A DNA stretch of 64,000 nucleotides from Arbacia lixula (Eukaryota > Echinodermata > Echinoidea > Arbacioida > Arbaciidae). The stretch is taken from NCBI GenBank assembly GCA_963669155.1, contig OZ022588.1, forward strand, positions 126,501-190,500, written 5' to 3'. The notes under the pieces are model-generated. The model had not been told where the DNA came from. It made no database searches and saw only the letters and a program-made list of their open reading frames with translations. Shown here piece by piece: positions 40,001 through 53,100 of the stretch (positions are counted from its first letter, which is position 1; each line of letters opens with the position of its first letter). The translations under genes and the position numbers were made by a program.

Positions 40001-40944
40001 GACGAAATATGGAACTGGAGATTTACTATTTGAAGAAAACAACGAACAAAGACGAAAGTTAACACTGCCATTCAAGAAGTCTAAATCATTGTAGGTTGCT
40101 AGTATAATCAAGTTAAGCTCAGGGTTAGGACGGACAACTTCGGGTTAGAGTATATCGTGACCACAGCTAGGGTGCAGTTATCAATAACCTAAAATAATTT
40201 AGAACCTTAAAACCCATGATTGCCAGACGAACGAGAAGAATATTTGCTTACCTTTCTTGACAGCATGCCGGTACACTATAAATGGTCATTATTTAGGTGT
40301 GGAATCCTTAAAACATAGCAAGCACGCTATCGCAATGCGTGCTAATCAAACGAACCTCACGTCTCGCATTTACAGTCGTACTGCAAGTTGTGAATCACGG
40401 TATGAAACCTACACGTTTCTCCTGACTTTGTCACCTGCATACCATTAACTGTGCAGCTCATTACGACTGGCAGCACTCGGCTCCACGCACCACTGCCCTT
40501 CGTGATAGGACATAAAAGACTGCTTCATAATCTGGTCTAGATTTTTTTTTCTCTTTCACGCAAGATGAACTCTTTTGTGACGGGTATTACAGTACACAAA
40601 CGCAGATAACTAAGAAAAAAAACTGTGGGAAATATTTAGCTTTTGGTATTATAGGACTACCCCCCCCCCCCCTTACCCCCATGGGCACACTCCGCCCCCA
40701 CACTCTGCGTGTTTAATCCATTTAACTGAGGAGTAAACAAGAGTGTCTGGATCGAGACAGGTATTGGCGGTGTTATATGAGTGCACTGTCGAAAGGATGA
40801 GAAGTGACTCATCGCTCCTTCTATAAGTGAAATGTAAAGATAGGGATGAGATGGGGGTGGGGAAAGCCAACATCAACGATGTATATTTATTAACAAACAC
40901 AGACAAATGACATACAGGTATATTATAGCTTGTTGCTGTCACGG

Positions 40945-41194
40945 TCTTCTTCTTCTTCTTCTTCTTCTTCTTCTTCTTCTTCTTCTTCTTCTTCTTCTTC
41001 TTCTTCTTCTTCTTCTTCTTCTTCTTCTTCTTCTTCTTCTTCTTCTTCTTCTTCTTCTTCTTCTTCTTCTTCTTCTTCTTCTTCTTCTTCTTCTTCTTCT
41101 TCTTCTTCTTCTTCTTCTTCTTCTTCTTCTTCTTCTTCTTCTTCTTCTTCTTCTTCTTCTTCTTCTTCTTCTTCTTCTTCTTCTTCTTCTTCTT

Positions 41195-41224
<30 letters not shown>
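40945..41224. repeat. (TTC)n / (GAA)n microsatellite, about 93 perfect units
   Basis: 280 bp of uninterrupted TTC on the plus strand (GAA on the minus). It is open in every frame, giving only artefactual Ser, Leu, Phe, Lys, Arg or Glu homopolymers. Long GAA:TTC tracts can form triplex (H-DNA). The absence of interruptions implies recent expansion or assembly smoothing. Confidence 0.98.
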
Positions 41225-41225
<1 letters not shown>

Positions 41226-41321
41226 TATTCATTCAAAGTGCTGCTTCCGGATACTAAGATGATCGCACTGTGACAACCACGACTAGTGTAGGCGTTTGGG
41301 GAGTAGTACACACAATCAGTC

Positions 41322-41682
41322 CACCCTGAAATTAAGTTGGTTTCAATGAAGGCAGATACATGAAAGAAACATAGCAGTGAGGGTTTGATGAAAATCCGTC
41401 AGAGCATAAGAAAGTTATGATCTATTAAAGTTTAGATTTTGTGACGTCACGCCCGAGGTGCTATCCCATGTCCATTTTTTTGTAAAATGTCAGTTGTTTT
41501 CAAAAGGATATGCATCATTTTTACCTGTGCATGCAGTCATCACTAGGAACAAGTTATTAAATACCTCTATGAAAAAAAAATCTTCCTAAAAAACAGAAAA
41601 GAGCAATATATGGAATCATCCAGCACACAACATGTTTCTTTCATATTTCTGCTTTTATTGAAACCAACTTACCTTCAGGGTG
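41322..41682. mobile_element. non-autonomous inverted-repeat element (361 bp)
   Basis: The left end CACCCTGAAATTAAGTTGGT and the inverted right end CACCCTGAAGGTAAGTTGGT continue as an imperfect terminal repeat of about 52 bp, to GAAAGAAACAT. No coding capacity. Partial relatives lie at about 20530-20690 and 44810-44956 (inverted), all sharing GTTTGATGAAAATC and a GTGACGTCA-type interior. No target duplication could be fixed. Confidence 0.8.
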
Positions 41683-41759
41683 TAGTAGCCCTTTAAATTA
41701 AGCAAGTGCAAGTATTAATGTGCAGTGTGCATGCAAGTAACCATGGCAATCAATGATGA

Positions 41760-41862
41760 TTATGGGTGCACCTCCTTCAGCAGAAGCCTGAAGGCCTCTC
41801 GTGGGGAAGACATGGTTGGATCTTGAGGAATGTTGTTCCAGGTCCAGTTAAAGTTCTGTCTT
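41760..41862 (-). pseudogene. short LINE reverse-transcriptase C-terminal remnant
   Basis: The minus strand reads about 33 residues to a TAA at 41760-41762, containing W-N-N-I-P-Q-D and a basic A-F-R-L-L-L-K-E tail, the usual closing pattern of non-LTR reverse transcriptases. A TGA lies directly upstream in frame. It could instead be an unrelated small exon. Confidence 0.4.
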
Positions 41863-44132
41863 CAACACGCGAACAAAGGAAAAAAAATTGTACTTTCATT
41901 TTTCTGTAGTGGTTCTTGAGTTGCTCATAACGACAAATTGCCTAGAAGGCTTGCCGGATTGTTATCATGCCCGAACTACGGAACTACGAACTATGCTATC
42001 ACGAACGTCCATAAAAATCTTATTTTAATCAGCTAGGGATCTGTTATATGAATGAAAGCGCAATGCGGAGGTTGTAATAAACTCCTACACCTGCTTCATT
42101 AATTGAAGTCATAATTTATAATTATTTGACATTTTTTTGCTCTAAAAATAAAAATTTGTCACCTGATATGCATCAACAAATTATATTTTTGTAACAATCT
42201 GATAACAATATAAATGCGATAGGACATTTTTCACAATCTTATTGGCTCGTATGTTATTTGCGCAGTAGGCCTACAGGTATCCATGGTAATATGATTGTAA
42301 TCGTGACACGTATAGATTTTTTTCCTGGAACAATAATAAAAAAAAAAAACCAATGTGTCCCTAGCATAAAATGTCTCCTCAAAGCTGCGATTTCACATTT
42401 CCCTCAAAATTTACTAAGAAATAATATTACGCAACAATCATGATCATGGCAAAAATTATGTGTATCAGACTAAAAAACACCTGCTCAATGTGCATCACAC
42501 CAGTCAATCAAGTAGCGATCTCCATCACAATGTCATTAATAATGCACGATGTTTATGGCAGGAAATACCTTGTGGGTTGGCACGTGTTCTGATACACACA
42601 ATGTTTAGGTCCAAATTTATTCAAACAAATCTCATGAAATATTTTTGAGAATTATTACAAAAGAGATCATGGGCAAAACTGAGTTTTAGGGATCTTATTT
42701 ATTTTCGGTTGCTAAATTCAGGCTAGGTGTCAGGGTTTAAGGCATTTTAACCCTAACCATAACAGCCCTAACCCTAAAACCTAACCTGGTTAAACCAGGG
42801 AGGTGTTACGAAGGAGTAGAAACTCGAGCATAATATATGCAAACATCTGTATGGGTTCTAAAGCGTGCTCATGAATGTCAAAAGCATTCCATAATCATGA
42901 CAATGCTTTGATGTTCCATGTGCCGAGCCGACATTTAGCTGATTTCAACTTGAAAAGAAATTTCTTTAATTTCCCATTTATCTGTAGACGTTTTGTTTTT
43001 GACAAATTTGTTTGCAAACTTTAAGGAAGTTAACGGCAGATAATGACAGATCCTTTACTCTGCTTTTGTTTCGAAAAGTATTGAGGAATCATTAAAAATC
43101 GGACATAAAAGCTATTTGTATTACTTACAAAATTGACCAATTTCTTCACTTTCCGACAACTTGTGCATTTGGGGGATTCAACCAATCTCAAAATAATATA
43201 TCAAGCTGTGTATTATCATTAACGGCGTTTGTGTGTGTTTGCGTGAAACAGAGATATTTCACTTGAAAAACTTGTTTATTTGTGTTTGCTGATACCTGTT
43301 ATGCTCATGGAAGTATTAATGCCATTAACAGAACGGGACAAGCGAAATGAGACTGTACATTTCTTTTGTTCTCTCTGAGAAGCCGTTGCCACACAATCAT
43401 GTTCATAATTGTTCAAACACCTGAACAGCACCTGTTGAGAACACATAACTTTTCAGCGGCTTGGCACATGGGTTCAAAGGAAGAAAATTGCTTCATATCC
43501 TTCCATAACACATCCCTGGTTAAACCCAACCCTAGGCCATAGAGCTTATAGAAGGCTGACGTTAGCAACAGAAATAAAAACTAGACCCCCAAACCCAGGA
43601 TTGCTTAAATTGCACAAAACCTGCCAAAACAATACACCACCATTGACTTTTGATAAATCAATTTGATGTGTAAATTTCAGTTTGATTCGAGATAATTTTC
43701 CAAGTGTCAGAAGTTGTAGTCTACAACTAGACTCTTCTATACTAGGTACGAGCAATGTTGCATGCAAGACCATAGAGGGCCGCCGATAAATAAGTACGCG
43801 TGGGATGAACATGGCGACTTGTAGATGGAACGACACGACATGGGACAAACGTAGCCGAGGCTAGCCTAGGCCTTTGCAATTTCCATGAAGTTGAGCATTG
43901 CGACGAAGATATAATTGCGGTACGATTACTGTGCACATCTTAACTTCAATTCAAACACGATTTGTAAGTAAGTTCAGTGTTAACCGGAGAAGTGGAAGGA
44001 TTTGTCAGTAATTTCAACTTGAAAACGACACGTCGACCACGTAGCTAGCTACTCTGTAGTTTTACGGAAGGCGTTGCCGCTGAGTGACACACTTTTTCCA
44101 ACGAGGCTGCGAGTGACTTCCAACGGGGAGGT

Positions 44133-47100
44133 ATGGGCGTGGAGAGCAGTATGCTGTCCGGCTGTACGCTGGAAGAACCGCTGCCGGATTCAACTTCTTT
44201 GCAGGACTGGAAAATCCATCCAGCAAAGCGATCAGACGGATCGAGGGTGTCTGTCTTCATACACAAGCATGATGAAGATAGCTCACGCGACATGATCTAT
44301 CAACATGCTGCAAAAGTAATGAAATAAGTATAATCATCTTGATGTTACGTCTGATCACTCATTCTTAATTTAATCCTAAGTATGTTACTTTTTTTGTTAG
44401 TTAGAACGGCTCTAGACCTCCTTTTCTTTCTTTTTTTTTTCTCTTTTTAATTCAGAACTCCATCTCTCTAAGATGAGTCTAAAAGAAGAAACTGAAAGAT
44501 ACCATTCCAATTTCTTGAATTTTATTTATCTGTCTCAATTTGAGTCAAACTCTCAATAAAAAAATATGTTAACATGGATCAATGAATCGCTATTTTGATA
44601 TGGTGTGAATTTTCTGAAAAATGTTACCCAAACACGAAAATCAAGGAATTTTTTTTTTTGTTCTCTCACATATAGAATAATTCCATATATTGCTCTTTTT
44701 CTGTTTTTGACAATGGAATGATTTCTTGTCATAGCGGTATGTGTGTAAAAAACGTATTTCTAATAATGTATTAAATGCACATTTAAAAAAAAAAAAAATG
44801 TAGACAACATATGGGAGAGCACCTCGCACATAATCTCACAAAATCAAAACTTTAAAAGATCATAACTTTCTATGCTGTGACAGATTTTCATCAAACCTTC
44901 ACTAATATCTTTCTTTCATGTGTCTCCCTTTATTGAATTCAACTTAATTTCAGGGTAAACTATCCCAAATGCAAAGGTAAAATGTAAGCCTGAGTCATAT
45001 CGATTTTTTCAGAAACCGGTGTTCGATGGCTTTGCGCCGATCGAACATCGATGCATCGATACATGACGTCACCCAGCCACTGCCAAGAGCCAATTTATGA
45101 ATGAAAATATAGTAAGCATACGCAGTGCAATCCTTCCATTTCCCCACATAGTATTCCACCAAAACAAGCGTGCAATTCTCTATCACCTCGTACCAAAATC
45201 GACCTAGAATTTCACTTTCCTTTATTTTATATGAATTATGAAAGGTATTCTCGGAGAATCTATTTTCTCACCAATACTGCACATGTAAGCGAATTTCGAT
45301 TACTTCTTGTTTTTCCGTCAAAATCTTACAAATTAGCGTCAATATGGCATCGTATACATGTATGTAGGTTGGAATCTGTAGAGTCTATATTGCAACGGGC
45401 AGAAAGTCAATCAGCTTCCGGGTTGCGATTTTTTTTTCCGTAACCCTAATGCGTCGAAAAATCGCTTCCGGGTTTCGGACAACGTGACCGGATATCGTTA
45501 TCACTATTTTGGCGACCACGTGGTTATGACGTGATCTACGCGATGCACCAATCAGTGGTCTCCGAATCGCTGTACGGAGACGCTCTAGTCTGTACGTCGG
45601 CAGCGTGTATGCAAATGAGCCTTACGCACGATTGCCACTGTATTTCCGGGTTTTCACAACACACGATGCTATCCGTTGTACAAAGTCTATGGACAATTGT
45701 TTGTTGTGGCGCGCGCGTTGCGCTGTATATAATAGTGAACGAATCAAATCCAAGTAGTAGTAGCTGCTTGATCATCAAGCGACCTGTTCATTCTCTTGAC
45801 GCGTTACCTGCAAAACTCACAAAAGAGAGTAGGAACCAAGTAAGCAAATTAAGATTGTGAAAATATGAAGATAAATTGTGTATAACAGGACTATCAAACA
45901 AAAGATTTTGTGTTTTCTAGTCAATTTGGTAATTTCATCGATGCATCGAATTCATCAAAACGAAATCGGAGTTCGACTTCTTCGATCGAACACCGGCTTA
46001 ATAATCGATTCGACTCAGGAATGTAATATCTATCTAGAGTATTTTTGTATCTTGAGAGTTTGCATAATTCAGTAAAGTGTACTAATATTCAGTGTTGTAG
46101 TCAAGACCAGACCATCCGAGACCAAGATCAAGAACCAAAAAATTGGTTCAAGATCAAGAACAGAGGTCCGAGACCAAGAACACCAAATTACGAGATCAAG
46201 ACCAAGACCAAGACCACTCACCAGTATATAAATTTCTACTAGTTTTGAGGAAACACGCGTTATTTGTGGACTATGGTTATGTGTATAAACTGTCTAATAC
46301 TTGCACAACTTGCACAACATGAGCAGTCTGTAATATTCTTCTATATGGCTGAATTAAATTAAAAAAATTGTTTTAAAAAAGTTATACTTTCAATGTGCTT
46401 TTTCGATCACTTCACAGGCATGCTCAAAGTTAAATGCACAATACAAGTCAGTAGCTAGTATTTTAGCAACAAACTGCACAAAGGATCCAGGATCATGATA
46501 ATATGTATGATGGGGAAAAATACTTCTTTATTTCTGCATGAACATATTTGCCTGAGTTAATGAAAAACATATCAAATACTGTGATTTTTTTTAATAATGA
46601 CAAAGGCACAAGGCATACAAAATGAACACAACTTCTTTCAAGAATGATGATTGTTTTCCGAAATATATTCAAGTCATTCGTTTTTCTCTATAAACACATA
46701 CACATGACTTGAGTTACTTAATACTTATATATTCTTCTTATATACTTCTTTATTTCTGCATGAACATATTTGCCTGAGCTCCTGAAAAACATCAAATACT
46801 GTGAAGTTTTTTTTTTATAATAATGCCAAAGGCACAAGGCATACAAAATAAACACAACTTCATTTCAAGAATGATGATTGTTTCCCGAAATATATTCGTC
46901 ATTCGTTTTTCTCTATAAACACATACACATGACTTGAGTTACTTATATACTCTTCTTATATACTTCTTTATTTCTGCATGAACATATTTGCCTGAGCTCC
47001 TGAAAAACGTATCAAATACTGTGAAGTTTTTTTTAATAATGCCAAAGACACAAGGCATACAAAATAAACACAACTTCATTTCAACAATGATGATTGTTTT

Positions 47101-50100
47101 CCGACACAGATTCGGAAAACATTCATTTTCCTCTACAAACACATACACGTTACTTATATATAGGTCAGGCAAATTGAGTATTGGTCAAACTTCATCTTAG
47201 TAACCAAAACCTGCACCATTATGATATAAATGAATAATTATAACTCCACCGCCATTTTCGAGATGTATACACTAATACAATGTAAAAACCCTGTCGTCAT
47301 CTAAAAAGACCTGTGACAACTCGAGGGCATTCTCTATAGACTTATTGGTTTTAGCAATTTTTCATACAAAATTGTGCAATTCCTATTTTGTTAAAATAAT
47401 TACTGAATAGGGATATTATCAAGAACTATTCAAAAACTTACTTTCATTTTTAAAAGTAATCTATTATGCATTTCTTGCATTATCTAAAAAGTCGCCTGGC
47501 CAGGCGACTTATTAAAAATATTTTTCAACTATAAGAGCATTTGAGAGAAAATTATTCTGCCATACATTTCATTTAATTAACTTTCAATAGGAATGAAAAA
47601 CCAATCAACTTAGTGACAAGGGGCATTTCGGGAATTACCATTTTTTTTTTCTGTCTGTACAACTGAAGACGGCTATCTATCAGTATCAGTACATTAATTT
47701 AGCATGAGTTTTTCTTCTTCCGGTAGAAACAAGTGTATGAAGACACTGCCATGATTTAGTATATAATTAAATTTTAGCATGATTACTGTTTTGTTTTTTG
47801 TATGGAAAAACTTGTAAAACTTTTTAGTCGTCCCAGCGGCACACATTTTGGAATTATTTCAACATAATTTAGTAATTTTTGCAGCTCCATGTCGTCTTTT
47901 CATTTGGCGTAATTAAGACATAGTGTTGGCTCCTCTAGTAATTTTTTCTTTATTCTATTCGCACTAGCGAGCTTCGTGCCAAAAACATAAACAATACTCT
48001 ATCTCGGCCGGGAGGGGGGACTCTCATACTCTTTCAGTCTCACACGTGTATTGTATGCGATCACGCGTGCAGCATGGCACAGCTTGAGAGCTGGCTTCGA
48101 GAGTTTTACTACATCTACACACCATCGATCCAACTCGCAACACTGACCTCTTGGCTCGCATAAAGACGCATGTATCACCCAGTGTGATGCGCTTTGCATG
48201 TGTGATGTTGGCACATATATTGCATGCTCGCTAATCTGCATCTCACGCTTCCCGTGCTATGCAGTGATCGGGCAGGGGCCGGGCCGGGTCGGCGGCAGGC
48301 TTGCACAGTATAGTAGGGATGATTGTAACTCCAAATTGTATGCGCTCCGACCAAGGAGAGTGATGTATCGTATCTCCTTTCTCCGACATGCATTATCAAT
48401 ATGATTTATGTGTAATATTGTAATTTCAGTAGCTGGTCTCGTGCTGGTCTCGACGTAAAATCCGAGACCAGAAAGGCTCAAGACCAAGAACAAGACCAAG
48501 ACCAGAGGGTTCGAGACCGAGATCAAGACCAAGAAAAAAAATCCTGATCTCGAGACTGGTCTCGAGACCAAGACCAGTCTCGAGAACTACAACACTGCTA
48601 ATATTACATATTTACATGTAGCAGGAACGATCCAAGGTGACGTGGTATAGAAACTCAAAGTGCTACGCTACCCAACCACCCTTATATTCTTTTCTTTGTG
48701 TATCATCTGGCATCATTATAATCCTATAAGTCTTCTTGTGTGTCTTCCTTTGACAGCAACTCAAAGTTCTTCGCCACCCAACCATCCTGAAGTTCTTTGC
48801 ATCTTGTAACAATGTGGACAGCACGCTACTGGTCACAGAGCAGGTCAAGCCTCTGGAGATGACCATTGAGACTCTCAGCCCAGAAGAGATCTGTGCAGGG
48901 ATGTACAATGTGGTGGAGGCCCTCAGCTTCCTACATGACAGGGTCAGTGCAAGTGCTGATATGGCCTTTTGAAAATAACTCCTTCATGTACTTCTCATTA
49001 GTGAAACATTTACACTGAGGCTCTGGGCAATCAAAGACAGGGTAGCCTTTACACTATAGATGTGTGCTGTCTATCACTATGAAACATGTTCATAGTTAGT
49101 GTACACTGACCATGGCCAGATCTGATATTGACCCAATGGAAAGCATTGCACTGACCATGGCCAGATCTGATATTGACCCAAAGGAAAGCATTGCTTGGTC
49201 CACAAAATTTGTGAATTGAGTTGGTGTTGATTTCTTGGTAAAAAAAATTAGAGATGGTTATTGGCCGTTATGATGAATTCACCTGTCATTCTGCTACTGA
49301 AGGATAGACTTTTCATATACATTTTTGTATATATTTAAAATTCAGGTTTGTTATCTGTAACCATGCTCCTTTCCTTTGTCTTCCTCTTCAGGGTGGTGTG
49401 TCTCACAACAATGTGTGCATGTCCTCCATCTATGTGAGCTGTACAGATGGGGGCTGGAGGCTGGGAGGCATGGAACATCTATGCAAATTTGAGGATGCCA
49501 CTCTACAGGTTTGTGCTTGGGGGGCAGGGGTGGGGGTGGGAAGAGGAATAAGTTGGGGTGGGGGGGGGGGGGGTGGGGGTGGCATCATGCACCCATTCCC
49601 CTACATGTTAGAAGATCTATTGATAGGAGGGAATCTTGTTGCCCATCTGACACCTTGCATTAAGACTCCATCTGGTCAGACTTTTCAGACTATGCAAGAA
49701 TTAGATAATTGCCGTATACAGGATTCATTTGTCTCACAACTTAAAAAATTTCTGCCTTTTGTCACTCCCATCAGTTTCTTTCCCAGAGCCGACCACTAAG
49801 AAATTCTCAGGCTATTCCTCCTGAGGAGAAAGCAGAGGGGATGAAGACGTCGATAGGACCCAGTATCGGTCACGCAAGGGATGCCTACAGCTTTGGTATG
49901 CTGGCACTGACCTTACTGGAGTACCTAGGGGATTTAGGTGAGTACAAGCTGGGCCCTGTTGCATAAAACTTATCATTGATGGTAACTGTACTACCAATGG
50001 CAACTTGTATGGATACCTTGAATTTGATTTGCTGCTGAATGATGTTACCAAGGTAATAGGACCATGGAGGTACAGTCCCAGAGGGAACCAGAATAAAGGG

Positions 50101-53100
50101 AGGGGTAAGAGGGAATGAGTGGACCCAGTATCAGCCATGCTGGGGCTGCCTCTAGTGCCGGCATGCTGGCACTGATCATACAAATCTTTTCATACAAGGT
50201 TTATCACACTCATGCTTGTATTGATGCAACAGCAGTCAGCACACAGAGAGCTATGCAGAGAAATGCACAATGGATGCATAGCAGCAATGCAAGCTTTCCT
50301 TTCCCAGAGTTCTGGGGGGAAATTTACCAAATAACCGGCTTATCCGGCTCGCATTTTCAAAGCCTATTTGGAGACCAAAAATGCTATTCGTCACAGCCCA
50401 AGTACCTGTGGGATTTAAAAAACTAATAGACAAAGGTATTCATCATAAATGACTTCCATTATGTTTTTGCAATGCAGTTTACATTTTATTTAGCATTCAG
50501 GGCATGATAATGTAGAATTGTGTTGCAAATTTGCTTCGCCTTTTGAATAAGCTACTATGTATCCAGTTTACTCACAAGTTTTACTCTCTTCAATTCCTTT
50601 TGTTAGCAATGTTATACAAACTTCATAGTGTCACAAGTTGTAATATACCATCCACCATCTTTTGTCCATGTCCAGGTGAAATAAGTGCATCATTTTCTGC
50701 CAAGATGGAGGAAGATTTCCTGAATCCTGATCCCAAGTTGAGACCAAAGATGAACACCCTGCTACAAGATGAGATATTCAAGTGAGTTAATCTTCTTTCT
50801 TCTATACATAGTATACAATTAGAAACTGCTCTGATGGACATGGTTCAAACTGTATGTACAAGATGATCTCGATACACAGTGGGCCTATAGCTTAACCATT
50901 TCCCAAATATCACAGTGTAGTAGTATGTTTTACTTTATATTCCACCCTGTGGTAAAGACCACAAGGGGGTTCCTTATTTCCCAGTTTTGGTGTACCATTT
51001 CTAAAGCATATTCTTGGTATTTGTAGTACTGGGTGGTATGCTGCACAATTTTGCAGTTAACGTATTATTTGAAGAAAAAAAAAACAGACCTTGGACTGAA
51101 CTTCACTTTTCCACTGGTCTACTAGGCGAGTGGTCAAGTGAAATGACAACCAGTACTTCTGACCCAAGAGAAAAGTCCAAGTTCACTCAAGCACAACAAA
51201 AGTTGACCACTTCCCCTTTTTAGCTGGATTATAGGATATAATTCCAGCTACAGGTAATCCTTAGTCGTCTGGACTGGACATAGTGGAACAGATTAACTTT
51301 CTTGATGCCATACCACAAGGTGGTGGTAGCATTATGTTTTCAGTTTGACCAGCTCTCTGTGGCATGAACCCATTTATAGCACAGCAGATTAAAACAATTT
51401 TGCCTTGAATGTACACATGATGGGAAATACAGATTTGGGAATTATAGTTCTAATGTCAAAAATCAGGGATCACATCTACTGAAAAGATATGTCACTCAGT
51501 AACAGGAATGAAGCTTTGCACAATGAAACATAGTGACTAGAGAGAAAAACTGGAGTGCTTGAAATCAAAAGGATAAAGCTCCAAGGTCACAGGGAATACT
51601 TTATATCAATGCTTTCCTAGATCCTGTGTGCCAAAAGTCATAGATTGTGGTCAGATTTGGAACTTTAACAGCTCAGGACATATTGGGTAGAATTTCACCA
51701 AAGTTGATTAATTGATTTGGGAGTGCCAGACACTAGCCCGCTAAACAATGTGAGACCAGTGAAAATCTTACTTGAGTGAGGTTGTTTAGAACCAGAAGCC
51801 AGTGTAACAATTTATATGATGACACAACTTTGGTTCTCCTGTGTCTTTTCTTTAGGAACGACTTCCTGGACATCATGAGCTTCCTGCACAAACTAGTCCT
51901 AAAGAGCGAGGGGGAGAAGAAGGTCTTCTTTGATGGGCTGGCCCCCCACCTTTACGGCCTGCCTGCTCAGCTGGTGGCCTCTCGTCTCCTCACACCGCTC
52001 GTCACTAGCTTCGTCATGGCCGAGCCTGTCGCAGTCTCTGCCCTATTCCCCCACCTGCTCACGCCTCGCTGCGGTAAGTCTGTCACGCACATGGATCACT
52101 AAATAGTTAGCTTAGAAATGTATATTATATTGATTGATGACGTGTACAGAAATTTGGTGTACAAAGCCTAAATCTGGTAGCTACTCTGTTAAACAATCAT
52201 CAATGCTTATGGTCAATTTATCACTTCAACATGAATCCATTAAATGATACAACCTGCTCATTTTCAATGTTGCATGAATAATTTCAATTTGATTTTTTTG
52301 TTTTCTTGTTGTTTTCTTTACATGATGTATATTTTTTATGTAGCAGCAAATTTTGATTGTTTGTAATATTATTTTGTATTGAAATGTATGTACAAAAACA
52401 AATATAACAAATATACAGAAGTGTACCCATTTCATTTATGTACTGAAATCCAATTACATCTTTTCTTTTGTTTGAGTTTCATTCAATTTTGGTTGGTTGA
52501 CTTTAAGTTTGCTTCCCTCCCCTGGCCACCAGACTCCAAGAAGAGCCCTGAGTTCCTGCCAGACCGCATCAATCCCATCCTGCCCATGGATATGTTCCAA
52601 CGTCACATGGTCCCCATTTTGGCACAGGTCTTCCTATCGAGGGAGATGCATGTCCGCAGCCTGCTGCTACAGTACTTCTCATCTTACGTTGACCTGTTTG
52701 ACGAGGGCACGCTCAAGAAGGTCATTCTCCCCCAGGTGAGTCATTGTGAACTAGATACAAAAGCTCAGGGGGGAGGGGGGTGTCTGAGTGTTTTAGCCCC
52801 TTTGATGCTAAATCTTCCCCTGTAAAAAGCAAGAGTCTGAATGAAGATTTCCCTTTTCTCATAGAAAACTAGAGGGTTACCATTCAAGGCCTGACAACAG
52901 GAAATGGGACGCACTCATTGCGCATTTTACCCTTTGAGATAAAGGAAGTTTTCAGACACACTTTTATATTTTACAATGACAGTTTTAGCATTGAAGGCGC
53001 CAAAACACTCTTTATTTTTTAAGGTTCATTTATACCTCGATTCCTGTTGCCCATGAAGCTTCTACTAGGTCTGAAGGTTATGTTTCCACCTCCTTGTTGG

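Larger units (their letters stand above)
36674..44132. other. gene-poor intergenic region before SCYL3
   Basis: No conserved protein-coding exon recognised on either strand. Contents: CT-rich microsatellite (36909-37016), a 13-bp-stem hairpin (GAGTGGCGATGA / TCATCGCCACTC, 37445-37487), CA repeat (37751-37778), C tracts near 39558 and 40661, the (TTC)93 tract (40945-41224), an inverted-repeat element (41322-41682), a LINE-like relic (41760-41862) and degenerate telomere-like CCCTAA motifs near 42750-42785. The SCYL3 promoter should lie just left of 44133. Confidence 0.6.

Noticed and set aside
40673-41311. 212-residue poly-Lys ORF and overlapping poly-Leu, poly-Ser and poly-Arg ORFs
   Set aside because: All are translations of the (TTC)n microsatellite; the flanks have no coding character.
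36674-44132. A hidden multi-exon gene between the retrotransposon and SCYL3
   Set aside because: I found no protein-like frames with paired splice sites; only repeats and relics.
45531-45860. 109-residue ORF inside the CCTGAGTC transposon as a transposase
   Set aside because: No transposase motif and ordinary composition for chance; the element is better seen as non-autonomous.
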